64,000 nt of DNA from Fabrea salina (lineage: Eukaryota; Ciliophora; Heterotrichea; Heterotrichida; Fabreidae), in assembly GCA_022984795.1 (NCBI GenBank), contig JALIHJ010000047.1:1-64000 (forward strand), given 5' to 3'. A program made the translations under genes and the position numbers. Each line of letters begins with the position of its first letter. Within the stretch, counting starts at the first letter, position 1. The notes under the pieces were generated by a model that saw nothing but the letters and a program-made list of their open reading frames with translations, had not been told where the DNA came from and ran no database searches. Shown here one piece after another: positions 56,101 through 64,000 of this stretch.

Positions 56101-56737
56101 TAAGCCAAGTGTGGCACAAGAAGTTGCTGCTTACTTCAGAGTCCTTGTTGTGGATGTCAGTAGCTAGGGCTTTAAACTCTTCGTCAACTACTTTGTACCA
56201 CCTAAACACGTCTTCTCCGGTAGCTACAATTCCTAAATTGTGGTCCAAAATGTTAAAACTGACTTCGTGCACAGGGTTCCCAGCTGAAACTTGAATAGAA
56301 CTTACAACACGGGGTTTTTCCCAGTGCCAGTAAACAAGAGTCCAGTCTGGAGGTCCTCCCATAGCAATTAAGTACTTGTTTTCTTGTCCAGGGGCAAAAG
56401 CCATACTTACGTACTGGTTGCTTTGGCAGTCTGGAGTGTTCATCATTCGTTTTTTGCGTTGAGTGTGGGTGTCGTAGACAGTGATGACTGCAGGTTCTGC
56501 CTTTTCAGCTACTGCTAAGTGTCTTCTTAGAGGTGAGATGACTATAGAAGTAATCTCTTGGGAAACGTCTAGTCCCGGGAAAAACTGCATCAAGTGGTCT
56601 TCTTTGGAGTATATCACTACGTTGTGGCCTGCAGTGTATATAATTTTGGTGTCGTCTACGTGGAAAACGCTTCCTTTGGTGTCGGGTTTAAAACCGAATA
56701 TATGCTTGATTTGAATACTAGAAGTTGAACCTAGCAT
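53180..56737 (-). CDS. CFAP57: CFAP57 (WDR65), axonemal dynein-regulatory WD40/coiled-coil protein
   Basis: 1185 aa. Two WD40 propellers fill about residues 1-650 (IKHIFGFKPDTKG, KIIYTAGHNVVIYSKED, GHSGRVKALTWNEDD, LFTAGQDGSVIIWEI). A long coiled coil runs from about 680 to 1160. The N-terminal HIFGFKP, TAGHNVVIY and FFPGLD segments are diagnostic of CFAP57/FAP57, which anchors a subset of inner-arm dyneins on the axonemal doublet. Its ATG shares a base with the TAA of the lipase upstream (TTAATG), so the two genes overlap by one base. Confidence 0.94.
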   Translation of the reverse strand: MLGSTSSIQIKHIFGFKPDTKGSVFHVDDTKIIYTAGHNVVIYSKEDHLMQFFPGLDVSQEITSIVISPLRRHLAVAEKAEPAVITVYDTHTQRKKRMMNTPDCQSNQYVSMAFAPGQENKYLIAMGGPPDWTLVYWHWEKPRVVSSIQVSAGNPVHEVSFNILDHNLGIVATGEDVFRWYKVVDEEFKALATDIHNKDSEVSSNFLCHTWLKDGKLIVGNDKGQIIILDSNCEYLGFMKVELEDFQVTRLILSEAGFVAGGSNGRVAVYWSTEEEEVPAFKLKKVIELDKKLCNNSKIKGISLSNQTEEQLVMTTENSQIFQVDFNGDLEEPKPLSHLFHHGTVTGMDVCVRKPLLVTCGADHSVKIWNYQEKTLEVSATFTEEPFSVAFHPSGLHIVVGFADKLRIMNVFKSTIKAFKDISIRACAEVKFSNGGQMFAATNGSYIKVFNFYTGESPSHLEFKGHSGRVKALTWNEDDTNFVSAGMDGAVYEWRLNSRNSGTHPQENHQKGVVYSSLILADNSSGEGKSIYAVGNDKLLKEFIESNETRRLDTGAVLSQLCLSNSGKILFAGVSDPQKTGSVRCYKFSPLTGDYSEFQAHQKGVERMRVSYDDCFLFTAGQDGSVIIWEIKDKDIRALRREKESIGLPLSEEILITKAEIEELHQQIENQRTNKRESVTNFKMKYELTLQDKTDYIEKLREQLINDAQQDKNKYDSLVESKRDMEKHYEEKINNLKEQYQLEKQGIETEQQQELMIEVTRYHELTRDKEQESRTAEDTIQSLQKQHQQQIETQCREFEQQLQEEKEEILNLQRENEQQKKKFALIEEFLLGENQEEVKESEVRNEVDIRKIKENSLKAKGKLSMARRKEASLQADKDRLEDDLKSKKEEYRQQGEQIERLTKRKKELQEVIQEKDSEIGDRERKIYELKQKNQNLEKFKFVLDYKIRELKQEMGPRDKEIADMKEKTSNMDKELKYYSSLNESLGGYMEELSNKQEKMQKEINSQRDKIRQAETQIKAMKDGIYDCAQSIQDYRKLKELILKLFNNFVKTEGRGQEQETEKEFARQCEYLQNSIDTLRKKLKEATERNQKNNMQMMDVNASLIKELDQLRKQRDSLRQFKKQYELLTQNSQPRRSHREEKNLKIVEKQKEEIRDLRKRIHELENARPPSQGRLPPLDASSNEQD

Positions 56738-57963
56738 TAATTATTATTAGGAAGAGCGTTAGACACCACCTTAAGTAGGTCTTCGAAGTAGTCCATTCCG
56801 CAAGAGAACAGAAACCCTGCGTGGTCTTGCAAGTACTCATCTGAGTAGTGGACTAGGTACTCTTGGGGCAAGGAGTTCTTTAAGACTTCAGAAGACTCTT
56901 TTGGAACAGCTTTGTCGTACTTTCCGTTAAACACAGCTACCTTGGTTCTGATCTTTTTGAAGTCCACAACTGGGGGTTCTTCAGTTCCGTACTTTTCTAA
57001 GTTTGTTTCTGTACCGTAGTCGTAGAGTTTGGGGTTTGCAAGCTTGTTTGCTTTAACTTGGGACCAAAAAACTAAGTTTTGCAGACTAGTGCCCCCTCTG
57101 ATTCTGTGCAAGTAAGTGCTTAGGTACTCAGACTTCCCTCCAACTAGTTCCATGTCGTACAAGTCTTTAGCTATTAAACTGGATAACCCCTGGAAAGTGT
57201 GCACAAACTTAGCCAAAAACAAGTCATCTGTCCAGTCAGATATAACTGTTACACCTAGAAACTTCCAAAAGTTCTGCACCAAGGATAAACTTAAGAAGTT
57301 AAGGTAGTAACTTCCGGAAAGAATTACTCCTCCGGGAGAACCTACAGCAACCCCCAAAGCTACGTCTTCAGCCATCTCTGGAGCCTCAGCTAGCATCCAT
57401 AGTACTGCTGCTCCCCCCATGCTGTGGCCCATCATTACTATTTTCTCGTAGCCTGTTTCGCTTTTTACAAACTTAACGAACGCAGGCAGGTCGTTGTGGA
57501 CGACTTCAGGAAAACTCCAGTCCCAGTACTCTTCTTGTTCTTCAGTTAAGTTAAGGTGCTGTCTGCTTAGGTGGTTCCCTCTGAGGTTGCCTAGCCAAAC
57601 GTCGTAGCCTTCTTCAGCTAGTTTGAAAGCAGGTGCAGTTGAACACTGATTTAGAATAAAGCAGTGTGCAGAGTTGCTGAGTCCATGAATTAGTAGAACA
57701 GGGGGGTTCCTTGAAGAGTTCCAAGTCCTTCCTGGTATTCTATATACAGACAAAATGTACCCGTCCTGAGTAACAACTGAGTAATTTAAAAAAGGGTACC
57801 CTAGAAATGCTGTATGTTCTTCAAAAGAAAAAGTAGCTACTGAAGGCAGGTCTGTGCTGTTAACGTACCACAAGAACCCCTGCCACAGAAGAATAAACGT
57901 CAACACAACTTTTACTGACCTTGCTAAGCTGCTCGATTTTGCTTGGGGCTTATCAGTGTTCAT
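56737..57963 (-). CDS. Acid-lipase-like alpha/beta hydrolase with N-terminal membrane anchor
   Basis: 408 aa. A hydrophobic segment (VVLTFILLWQGFLWYV, about residues 19-34) may be a signal anchor. Then follows the acid lipase (LIPA/LIPF) order: YSVVTQDGYILSVYRIPG, PPVLLIHGLSNSAHCF, YDVWLGNLRGN, and the nucleophile elbow GHSMGG. Asp in NGKYDKAVP and His in QDHAGFLFS complete the triad. Such enzymes hydrolyse cholesteryl esters and triacylglycerols in lysosomes. Its stop overlaps the start of CFAP57 by one base; its own start is 16 bp from the acyl-CoA oxidase stop. Confidence 0.9.
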   Translation of the reverse strand: MNTDKPQAKSSSLARSVKVVLTFILLWQGFLWYVNSTDLPSVATFSFEEHTAFLGYPFLNYSVVTQDGYILSVYRIPGRTWNSSRNPPVLLIHGLSNSAHCFILNQCSTAPAFKLAEEGYDVWLGNLRGNHLSRQHLNLTEEQEEYWDWSFPEVVHNDLPAFVKFVKSETGYEKIVMMGHSMGGAAVLWMLAEAPEMAEDVALGVAVGSPGGVILSGSYYLNFLSLSLVQNFWKFLGVTVISDWTDDLFLAKFVHTFQGLSSLIAKDLYDMELVGGKSEYLSTYLHRIRGGTSLQNLVFWSQVKANKLANPKLYDYGTETNLEKYGTEEPPVVDFKKIRTKVAVFNGKYDKAVPKESSEVLKNSLPQEYLVHYSDEYLQDHAGFLFSCGMDYFEDLLKVVSNALPNNN

Positions 57964-57979
57964 TTTTATTCTAGATTTA

Positions 57980-60058
57980 TTAAAGCTTACTCCCCTTCCT
58001 CATTTCAAGGATCAAGTTGGACCAAGAAGGTTTGGCATAAACGTTTTTGGCTGATTCAACAGCGTTGATCATGTGCTTGTAAGCCTGGCCGTCTCTTTTG
58101 CCGATTGCAGAGTGCATAAGTCTGTCGTCAGGTGACAAAGCATCCACTACCTTGACACTTTCGTAGCCTAAGTTTTCACACAAGTTCACCAAGGTTTCTT
58201 TAACTATGATTCCTTGTTCAGTGGTCAAAGCGCACTCTTGGAAGAGTGCAAGGTTCTTTTCCATGCAATCAACTGCAAACAAGTAAGCGAAGTTCTGCAT
58301 CACGCAGGCTGTTTTAGAGCACTCAGTTTTTATTTGTCTCACCCAGTCAAAGAACCTTTTGATGATAAGGAGTTCTCCGTAAGCTTTGCCTATTTCTTGC
58401 AAGTGGTGCACTTGGGTGTTGTTCCAAGCCTCAAGCATTTCAGAGGAGTTGGCAGCGTTTTCTTGGAGTTTAAGCATAGAATTATGCAGTAAATAGTTAA
58501 CTCTATGTTCAGCTAACTTCACAAGAGTGTGCTCGTTCAGTAAGCCTTCTTTTGACTTGAACTCAGCTGTAAATGACTTAACCACTTCGTAGTTGGTTTC
58601 TAAGAAGCCAATAGTTTCTGCTTTGATTTTCTTTCCTTTTAAGGTGTTTTGGAACTGCTTTAGGAAGTACTTAGCTGTTTGCTGAATCAAAACTGAATTG
58701 TCGCCGTCCCAAGTAGCGTGGATGTCGCTGTTGCCTTTAAGTCTTCCTAAAGCTGAGTACTCAGAGTACCCCAGACCTCCTACAGCTTCTCTGCACGCTT
58801 GAGTTCCTTCTACAGAGTACCACCCTATCAAAGCTTTATAAGCAGACAAAACTGCATGGAACTCATTGACTTCATCACACTCTGGATCAGCTTCTCCGAG
58901 TGGAAGGATTCTTATGTACATTTCATTAATAATGAAGTTCGCCATTCTGCTTGCTAAAACTCTTCCGAGCTGCCTAACAAGTCTGTACTTGTGGAGCTGG
59001 TAAGTCAAAATAGGGACTTCTTTGCCTGAATAACCGAACTGTTTCCTTAGAGCTGAGAACCTTAAAGCAGCAGTAGTGGCAATCCTTAGGTTTTGCTCAG
59101 CACTCATTACAACGATGATTCTGCCTCCGTAAATGCCCCCCATCACTACTCCAAGTCTTTTCTCGTTGTTTTTTATGGTGCTTTTGAACTTTCCTTCAGG
59201 CGAAATGCTGCTGAACCTGTCAAGAAGTGAGTCATAAGGCGCTCTGTAGTTGCTGAAAATTATAAACCCGTTGTCCACTGAGTCCATGGAAATCTTCTTT
59301 CCGCAGTCGCCCAAAACTACTCCAGGCAGGGCTTCGTGGGTGTTTCTATCTCTTATGGGGACTAAAAACACCTGGACTCCTTTGCTTTCTTGGTTCACAT
59401 AAAGTTGTGCAAACACCACGCACATGTTGGCCGTTTTGGCGGCCCCGCCAATCCACCACTTAGCAGAAGTACTTGTCGGGGAGTTTAAAATGAACTCCCT
59501 GGTAGAGTGGTCGTAAGTAGCTGTAGTCTCTACGCATGAAACATTACTGCCATGGCCTAGTTCAGTCATTGCAAAGCAGCCTATATCTTGCATTGAGTAC
59601 CCCTTTTCAATGAAGCTTTTGTGCTTCTGGGTTCCCACCCATTCAATCGTGGACAAGTAAAGCACAAGGTGTACAAGTATCCTTACGCCTTCTGACTGGT
59701 CGTACTCAGCAATTCCAAGAATTATGTCAAATTTTGACTCTGGGTCCTTTCGTGCTTGTTCAGGGGTTATAGGGTGCTTAGAGTAAAGCTCAGCGATTCT
59801 TTGGAACCCTCTTTTGCGTGCTTCTTCCCGGTCAATTTCGTAGTCGTACTGATGGAAAAGCGGGGAATTGGCCATAGTGTTCCAGATAGAGATCATGCGT
59901 TCGTACCTGCTTCCGAGGTAGTGTCTCATTAAAACATCTGGGTTGACGTACTTGCCTTTTTGCCTGAACTCCTCTAAAGAAGGGTTTTCGGAAGATTCAG
60001 GGAACCTCGAAGCAATGTGGTTCTTTATTTGCTCAAGTCGTTTTTGCTGAGAATTCAT
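57980..60058 (-). CDS. ACOX1: Peroxisomal acyl-CoA oxidase (ACOX1-type)
   Basis: 692 aa, the usual length for the family. It contains AMTELGHGSNVSCVETTAT (FAD/substrate contact), KWWIGGAAKTANMCVVFAQL, RKQFGYSGKEVPILTYQL and, towards the end of the dehydrogenase part, GLGYSEYSALGRLKGNSD with TWDGDNSVLIQQ. The C-terminus is the canonical peroxisomal targeting signal SKL. The enzyme makes trans-2-enoyl-CoA and H2O2 as the first step of peroxisomal beta-oxidation. The start is preceded by CCATTAATAAATG. Confidence 0.95.
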   Translation of the reverse strand: MNSQQKRLEQIKNHIASRFPESSENPSLEEFRQKGKYVNPDVLMRHYLGSRYERMISIWNTMANSPLFHQYDYEIDREEARKRGFQRIAELYSKHPITPEQARKDPESKFDIILGIAEYDQSEGVRILVHLVLYLSTIEWVGTQKHKSFIEKGYSMQDIGCFAMTELGHGSNVSCVETTATYDHSTREFILNSPTSTSAKWWIGGAAKTANMCVVFAQLYVNQESKGVQVFLVPIRDRNTHEALPGVVLGDCGKKISMDSVDNGFIIFSNYRAPYDSLLDRFSSISPEGKFKSTIKNNEKRLGVVMGGIYGGRIIVVMSAEQNLRIATTAALRFSALRKQFGYSGKEVPILTYQLHKYRLVRQLGRVLASRMANFIINEMYIRILPLGEADPECDEVNEFHAVLSAYKALIGWYSVEGTQACREAVGGLGYSEYSALGRLKGNSDIHATWDGDNSVLIQQTAKYFLKQFQNTLKGKKIKAETIGFLETNYEVVKSFTAEFKSKEGLLNEHTLVKLAEHRVNYLLHNSMLKLQENAANSSEMLEAWNNTQVHHLQEIGKAYGELLIIKRFFDWVRQIKTECSKTACVMQNFAYLFAVDCMEKNLALFQECALTTEQGIIVKETLVNLCENLGYESVKVVDALSPDDRLMHSAIGKRDGQAYKHMINAVESAKNVYAKPSWSNLILEMRKGSKL

Positions 60059-60336
60059 TTATTAATGGACCCCGTTTTTAGTTATTGTTTAGACTCGAAG
60101 AATTAGGGGTTTATTTTGTTGTGCAAGCAGTTTGCACTCTGTAAGTTTCCTGTGTGTAATTTGATTGCATGCATATACTTACAGTTTTTCAAAGCCTTTC
60201 TGGACCGCTCTGCATAGAGGCCTGGCTTGTGCTAGGAGTCCTTACATTAGTACTTGTCCTTTTTATTCAGGGTGTTTGATGACGTGTCTTGCCATTCTAT
60301 GATCAATGGACCCTGTTTTTAGTTATCACCAGAAAC
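60059..60336. other. Intergenic interval with 22-nt direct repeats
   Basis: 278 bp between the acyl-CoA oxidase start and the citrate synthase stop. AATGGACCC[C/T]GTTTTTAGTTAT occurs at 60064-60085 and 60305-60326 (21 of 22 identical), 241 bp apart. No gene was recognised; the middle (60170-60240) is GC-richer than usual and could hold an unknown RNA. Confidence 0.55.
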
Positions 60337-61624
60337 CTATAAGTTACTTTTATTTACAAAGTTTTCAATTTCCTGTATGCTTAAGCTGTCTGGTCTTTCA
60401 ATGGGAAGCATCAGTGCTTTGTCCCAAACATAGCTTGACATACACCCAATAGCTCTAGCTATAGCAAAAAGCACTGTAAAGTAATCTAGTTCTTTTAAGC
60501 CGTAATGCGCCAGTAAAGCTCCAGTGTAAGAGTCTACGTTTGGGTGGGGGTCTTTGCACTTTTTCTGTTCCTGAAGCACCTTAGGTACTACTTCTGACAT
60601 CATTTGAGCAACTCTGCAAAGACGGTCTTCTTGAACATTTTTGTCGGAAAATTCAACCAGACACAAAAACCTAGGGTCCGTAACTCTTAAAACTGCATGT
60701 CCAAACCCAGGAATCACCTCCCGGGTTTCAAGAATTTTTTTAATGAATCCTTCTAAAACATGGCTGCTAAGATCGTTTCCCATATAATCCGACGCTTGTA
60801 GGACTAATTTAAAACATTCTTGGCTAGCAAGTCCGTGTAAAGGACCTGCAAGTCCGTTTACTGCTGAAGCATAAGACAGGTATGGATCACTAAGGGCCGA
60901 TCCAACTAGGTGAGTTGTGTGAGCACTCACGTTTCCGCCTTCGTGGTCGCTGTGGATGGTAAAGTATAGTCTTAAAAGTTCCCAGAAGTTAATATCTTCC
61001 CAACCGATTAGCCTTGCGAAGTTTGCGCTTAAGTCAAGGTTTTGGTCTATTTGGGGAAGATTTCCTTTGTAGTACTTGTTTCTGTATATAATGCCAGAAA
61101 GCATTGGTAGTTTGGCTACAAGGCCCAAAGCGTCTTCTAGTGCGTACTCCCAGTAATCTGGTTTCTTGGCGCCTTCATTAAGTGCCCTGTAGAACTTAGA
61201 CTCGGACTGAAGTGAAGTAATCCCTATACTGAGCTGAGTGGAGGGGTGCATATCATTAGGAAGTGAGTTTAAAAGTCCTAGTGTGTGGAAAGGCACACTG
61301 CTTCGAGAAACAAGTTCAGTCCTTAGTTCCTCTGCTTGTTGGAGTGAAGGAACTTCTCCAGTGAGCAATAAGTAAAACATTGACTCAGGAATGGGTTCTT
61401 TTTTTACAGAAGGAAGCCTGACTAAACACTCCTTGATAGGCATTCCTCTGAATTTAACACCTTCGTAAGGGTCCACACCAGATGTCTCTGAAAGGACTCC
61501 AGTGACCCCCTCATTCCACCTAAACTTTGTTGCCGTGTTCTTTTTTAATTCTGTTTAAACGTTCTCTAGTTTCGGATACCTTCAAGCCCAAATGGTTCTT
61601 GAGGTTGGAGAAATGTCTGTACAT
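60337..61624 (-). CDS. CS: Mitochondrial citrate synthase (two exons)
   Basis: CDS 61624-61526 joined to 61509-60337, 423 aa. The main frame has no ATG (GTG at 61476). Splicing the 16-nt intron GTTTAGGTGGAATGAG adds MYRHFSNLKNHLGLKVSE and RLNRIKKEHGNK, the typical citrate synthase lead-in with a presequence. Catalytic residues are present: His in HSDHEGGNVSAHTTHL, His in GLAGPLHGLA, Asp in HAVLRVTDPR. After KEHGNK the protein goes directly to GVTGVLSETSGVDP, about 16 residues shorter than in plants and animals there. Its start is 6 bp from the divergent coiled-coil gene. Confidence 0.95.
61510..61525 (-). other. 16-nt spliceosomal intron in citrate synthase
   Basis: GTTTAGGTGGAATGAG on the minus strand, GT-AG ends. 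Its length restores the reading frame between KEHGNK and GVTGVLSETSG. The putative branch A is at position 11 or 12. Confidence 0.85.
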
Positions 61625-61630
61625 ATTGTA

Positions 61631-63607
61631 ATGCTTAAATCAACAGACTTAGAAACTTGCTCAGAACTAGACTCAATTTTGGCCAAACAAGAGTGGGAAT
61701 CTTCCGACCCAATGGTTTTTGCTTGCTTGAAAGTAGTGAGTCAAGTTCTTAAAGACCAATCAGAAGTCATAGATTCACTTAAGCGCCAACTCGAAATCAA
61801 GGCTTCCAAACAAGAACTTAAAAGTGAACTTGCCCAGAAAGCAAGTATTGAAGACCTTTCTTACAAGTTTTCTCAGTTTCAAGACTCAGTTCAAGGAAGC
61901 ATGACTCTTATAGACGACAAAGTCTCTCGAAGTGACCTGCAAGCTCACCTCATTGACAAAGTTACTTACTCAGAACTAAAAGAAATGCTCCAGGACAAAC
62001 TAGACGCCGAAGACTTCAGAGCTGAGATAGATAACCTCTACGGAAGTGTGAACAAGCTTTACAACACCCAAGAAAGTTCAGGAGTTAATGAACTCTACGG
62101 AAAACTCAGAGAGAAACCAAGTTTTGAGCAAGTAGAAGAAATGATCGAAGACAGCAAAGTCCTTAAAAAAAAAGCTGAAAAAAGCGAACTAGCTAAAAAG
62201 GCAGATGCTTGCGACATCCAAACTATTTTAGGAGCTATTGAAAGCAAAGCTGACCTTAACTGGGTAGAAACACTCCAACACAAAATTGAAGAACTTACTG
62301 AAAAAAAGAACTTCAGGTACCAAGAAGACTGGGGTGAGATGAGTAAGTTCAGTATGCAAGAGATCGAAAACCACCTTAACAGGCACTTTGAAGAAATTAA
62401 CAACTTCATTGAAAGCTTAAGTAGCGAAATATACTCAATTAAAGAAAAACAAGAACAGTCCACTCAAAGGATATTCAGTGAGTTCAAAGAAGTCTGCGAA
62501 GGACTTAAACTTGAAAAGTCGAAAGACAAAGAAAACTACCAACTAATGAAGTCTACAAACCACAAAGCACTTCAAAACCTAAACACTGAGTTACTAGAGG
62601 TCAAAGAAGAAATGGACTTACTTAAAGACTACACCAACAAAAACTACGAAGAAATAAAGAACTCCCAGAAGTTCACTGAAGAGGTCTTCAAAGACATCAG
62701 AGAAATCAACAAGACCGTTTCTGGGTTCAAAGAGTTCCTAGAAAACAAAGCTGACAAACAAGAAGTCTTTAAAAGGTTCCAAGCAATCCAAGAAGATAAA
62801 GCTGAAGTAAGCCAGGTAGAAGAAGTCATGAAACAAAAAAACACCCAGATTGTTTCTACTCTGCAGTCTTTAAAAGACGAACTCAAAAAAAGGTTCAGTG
62901 CTATGCACGAAGAAATTCTTAACAAGTGCGACGAAAAGATTTCTAAAGAACTGTACAAAAAGGAATTCGAAGCACTTTTGAGCAACAGAGAAAACGAACT
63001 TGACAAAGTATATTCCCAAGTTTGCTTAGTGAGTTCCAAACAAGAACATTTTGAAAACCAACTTAAAGCTTTATCCAAACAACTTACAGAGAAACCCAAC
63101 ACTGCAGACGTATGCAAGTTACTTGATAACAAACCTAACATAGAAGACATCAACGAGTCACTTCAAGAAATAAACACTGAGTTGGAGTCCAAGTTGGACT
63201 CAGAGGAGTTTCTGAACTTTGCAGAAGAGCACAACATGGTAACTAACACACTGTGTTCTGAAGTGTGCATGGGAAGGTGGATTTGGCTCTCAGGTTCACT
63301 AAAGAACTGCTACGTGCCCTGGGAAGAGCAAAGCATCAACATGAACCCCAGCAACTTTATATGGGAAGAAGAAAGAATCTACGTCCTGCTAGAAGAAGCT
63401 GGGATTTACGAAGTGTGTTTAGGAGTGTTTGCTGAGGGTTTTGTTTGTGTGGAGTTAGTAATTAACGGGGAAAAGTTACTAACTAAACAAGCAGAAAAGC
63501 ATTTGAGTTTAGTTAAGTTTTTGTGTTTGGGGAAAAGAACTAGAGTGAGCTTAGTTTACGACTCTAAAGAAAAAGGCTCAGGATTCATAAGTTTAAGAAA
63601 GTTGTAG
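61631..63607 (+). CDS. Long coiled-coil protein with C1q/TNF-like C-terminal beta domain
   Basis: 658 aa from ATG 61631 (earlier in-frame ATGs at 61592 and 61613 would run antisense through the citrate synthase first exon, so they are less likely). Residues about 20-525 are an almost continuous coiled coil with recurring 'K-AxxxE' heptads. The last 125 residues (GRWIWLSGSLKNCYVPWEEQ, AGIYEVCLGVFAEGFVCVEL) form a beta-rich module that resembles the C1q-like ends of flagellar coiled-coil proteins. Function unknown, possibly ciliary (inference). Confidence 0.7.
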   Translation: MLKSTDLETCSELDSILAKQEWESSDPMVFACLKVVSQVLKDQSEVIDSLKRQLEIKASKQELKSELAQKASIEDLSYKFSQFQDSVQGSMTLIDDKVSRSDLQAHLIDKVTYSELKEMLQDKLDAEDFRAEIDNLYGSVNKLYNTQESSGVNELYGKLREKPSFEQVEEMIEDSKVLKKKAEKSELAKKADACDIQTILGAIESKADLNWVETLQHKIEELTEKKNFRYQEDWGEMSKFSMQEIENHLNRHFEEINNFIESLSSEIYSIKEKQEQSTQRIFSEFKEVCEGLKLEKSKDKENYQLMKSTNHKALQNLNTELLEVKEEMDLLKDYTNKNYEEIKNSQKFTEEVFKDIREINKTVSGFKEFLENKADKQEVFKRFQAIQEDKAEVSQVEEVMKQKNTQIVSTLQSLKDELKKRFSAMHEEILNKCDEKISKELYKKEFEALLSNRENELDKVYSQVCLVSSKQEHFENQLKALSKQLTEKPNTADVCKLLDNKPNIEDINESLQEINTELESKLDSEEFLNFAEEHNMVTNTLCSEVCMGRWIWLSGSLKNCYVPWEEQSINMNPSNFIWEEERIYVLLEEAGIYEVCLGVFAEGFVCVELVINGEKLLTKQAEKHLSLVKFLCLGKRTRVSLVYDSKEKGSGFISLRKL

Positions 63608-64000
63608 TTAATTAGTAAATAAGCCTGGAAAGGAGTAACACAGCATTTTCAAAAAACAACTGTTGTCCAAGAAGTCTATGTGCCTGTTCCCGCAACAAAT
63701 GCAGATCTTAAGCAACTCCTGGTGCTTAAAGTGCACATCTACCAAAAAGAAGTTTTCTAGGTTAACTCTTGCTATGATGTTTTTGACCATCTTTTTGATA
63801 TGCTTTTCTTTAAAGGTCCCTTTGGCCATTTTGGGCACTTGAATTCTAGCAGTGTCTTCTGGCACAAAGGGGTCGTCAGCACAGCTGAAAAACAAAACGT
63901 AGTCAAACCAACTAAGTCCTTTGTTTTTACTTAGCTGGTACAAGTAGGTGTCTTCTATTTTGGAGGCGTCGTGGAGCGTGAGTTGTGAAAAGGATATTGA
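63608..64000 (-). CDS. FAM135-like putative lipase (DUF676), C-terminal fragment cut by the window edge
   Basis: The frame is open from the window end to TAA at 63608, 130 codons, with no start inside; the 5' part lies beyond 64000. It reads FSQLTLHDASKIEDTYLYQL, then FDYVLFFSCADDPFVPEDTA and GNRHIDFLDNSCFLKML. These align with the C-terminal part of FAM135A/B (QLT-RD, SPQDRYVPxHSAR, AAHIAVLDSExFLEKF), including the catalytic-type Asp (DDPFVP) and His (HIDFLD). An alpha/beta-hydrolase of unknown substrate. Confidence 0.8.
   Translation of the reverse strand, partial: SISFSQLTLHDASKIEDTYLYQLSKNKGLSWFDYVLFFSCADDPFVPEDTARIQVPKMAKGTFKEKHIKKMVKNIIARVNLENFFLVDVHFKHQELLKICICCGNRHIDFLDNSCFLKMLCYSFPGLFTN

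Noticed and set aside
60170-60245. U1-like snRNA (ATACTTACAG and TTTGCACTCTG nearby)
   Set aside because: The elements are in the wrong order and there is no Sm site or stem-loop set.
61592-61630. Upstream ATGs (61592, 61613) as start of the coiled-coil gene
   Set aside because: They run antisense through the citrate synthase first exon, so the ATG at 61631 is preferred.
17314-63607. A ciliate variant genetic code (UGA or UAA/UAG as sense)
   Set aside because: Genes up to 2097 codons have TGG at conserved tryptophans and end at TAA, TAG or TGA; the in-frame stops in live genes are explained by 15-nt introns.

Overview
The window is the left end of a macronuclear chromosome of a heterotrich ciliate. 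It opens with about 911 bp of the telomere repeat CCCTAACA, the repeat known from Stentor and Blepharisma. Genes run to stops under the standard code: conserved tryptophans are TGG, and TAA, TAG and TGA all end genes. Introns are 15 or 16 nt long. I could place five of them exactly, and each restores a conserved or coherent protein. I cannot name the species; a compact standard-code heterotrich (Stentor-like or Fabrea-like) fits.

Positions 912 to about 11,900 form a subtelomeric zone of decayed sequence. It holds an interstitial telomere repeat, an interrupted two-frame gene (1772-2960), long stretches without genes, a roughly 300-bp structured-RNA-like element with a retroposed-looking fragment elsewhere (4734-5036 and 8875-8942), the 3' third of a large-subunit rRNA gene (6083-7172), a sugar-transporter pseudogene with an inverted internal segment (10060-10758), and other remnants. 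Four related WD40 genes (7388-14021) lie in and beside this zone; three carry an F-box-like motif.

From 11.9 kb to the end the chromosome is almost solid coding sequence. Genes are often 0-30 bp apart on either strand, some overlap, and many have a TATAA-like string against the start codon. Ciliary functions are well represented: AHI1 divergent from a prenylatable inositol 5-phosphatase, TMEM231, CFAP57 and several coiled-coil proteins. Mitochondrial and peroxisomal metabolism is also frequent: Twinkle helicase, an FtsH/YME1-type protease with a 5' exon recovered here, citrate synthase with a 5' exon recovered here, a PTS1-bearing acyl-CoA oxidase and a second acyl-CoA dehydrogenase/oxidase. 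Signalling, trafficking and chromatin genes include CK2 alpha, a giant P4-ATPase/guanylate cyclase fusion, a VHS-GAT protein ending in an AP-2-alpha-like appendage, a Qa-SNARE, a BET bromodomain protein, a small HP1, MLH1, TPRKB (KEOPS) and a phosphatase whose catalytic Cys is Ser.

The strongest leads are the VHS/alpha-ear chimera, the degenerate-pump guanylate cyclase, the unknown structured RNA-like element, the inverted transporter pseudogene, and the extreme packing with the start-abutting TATAA motif. No CRISPR array, tRNA gene or viral element was found.
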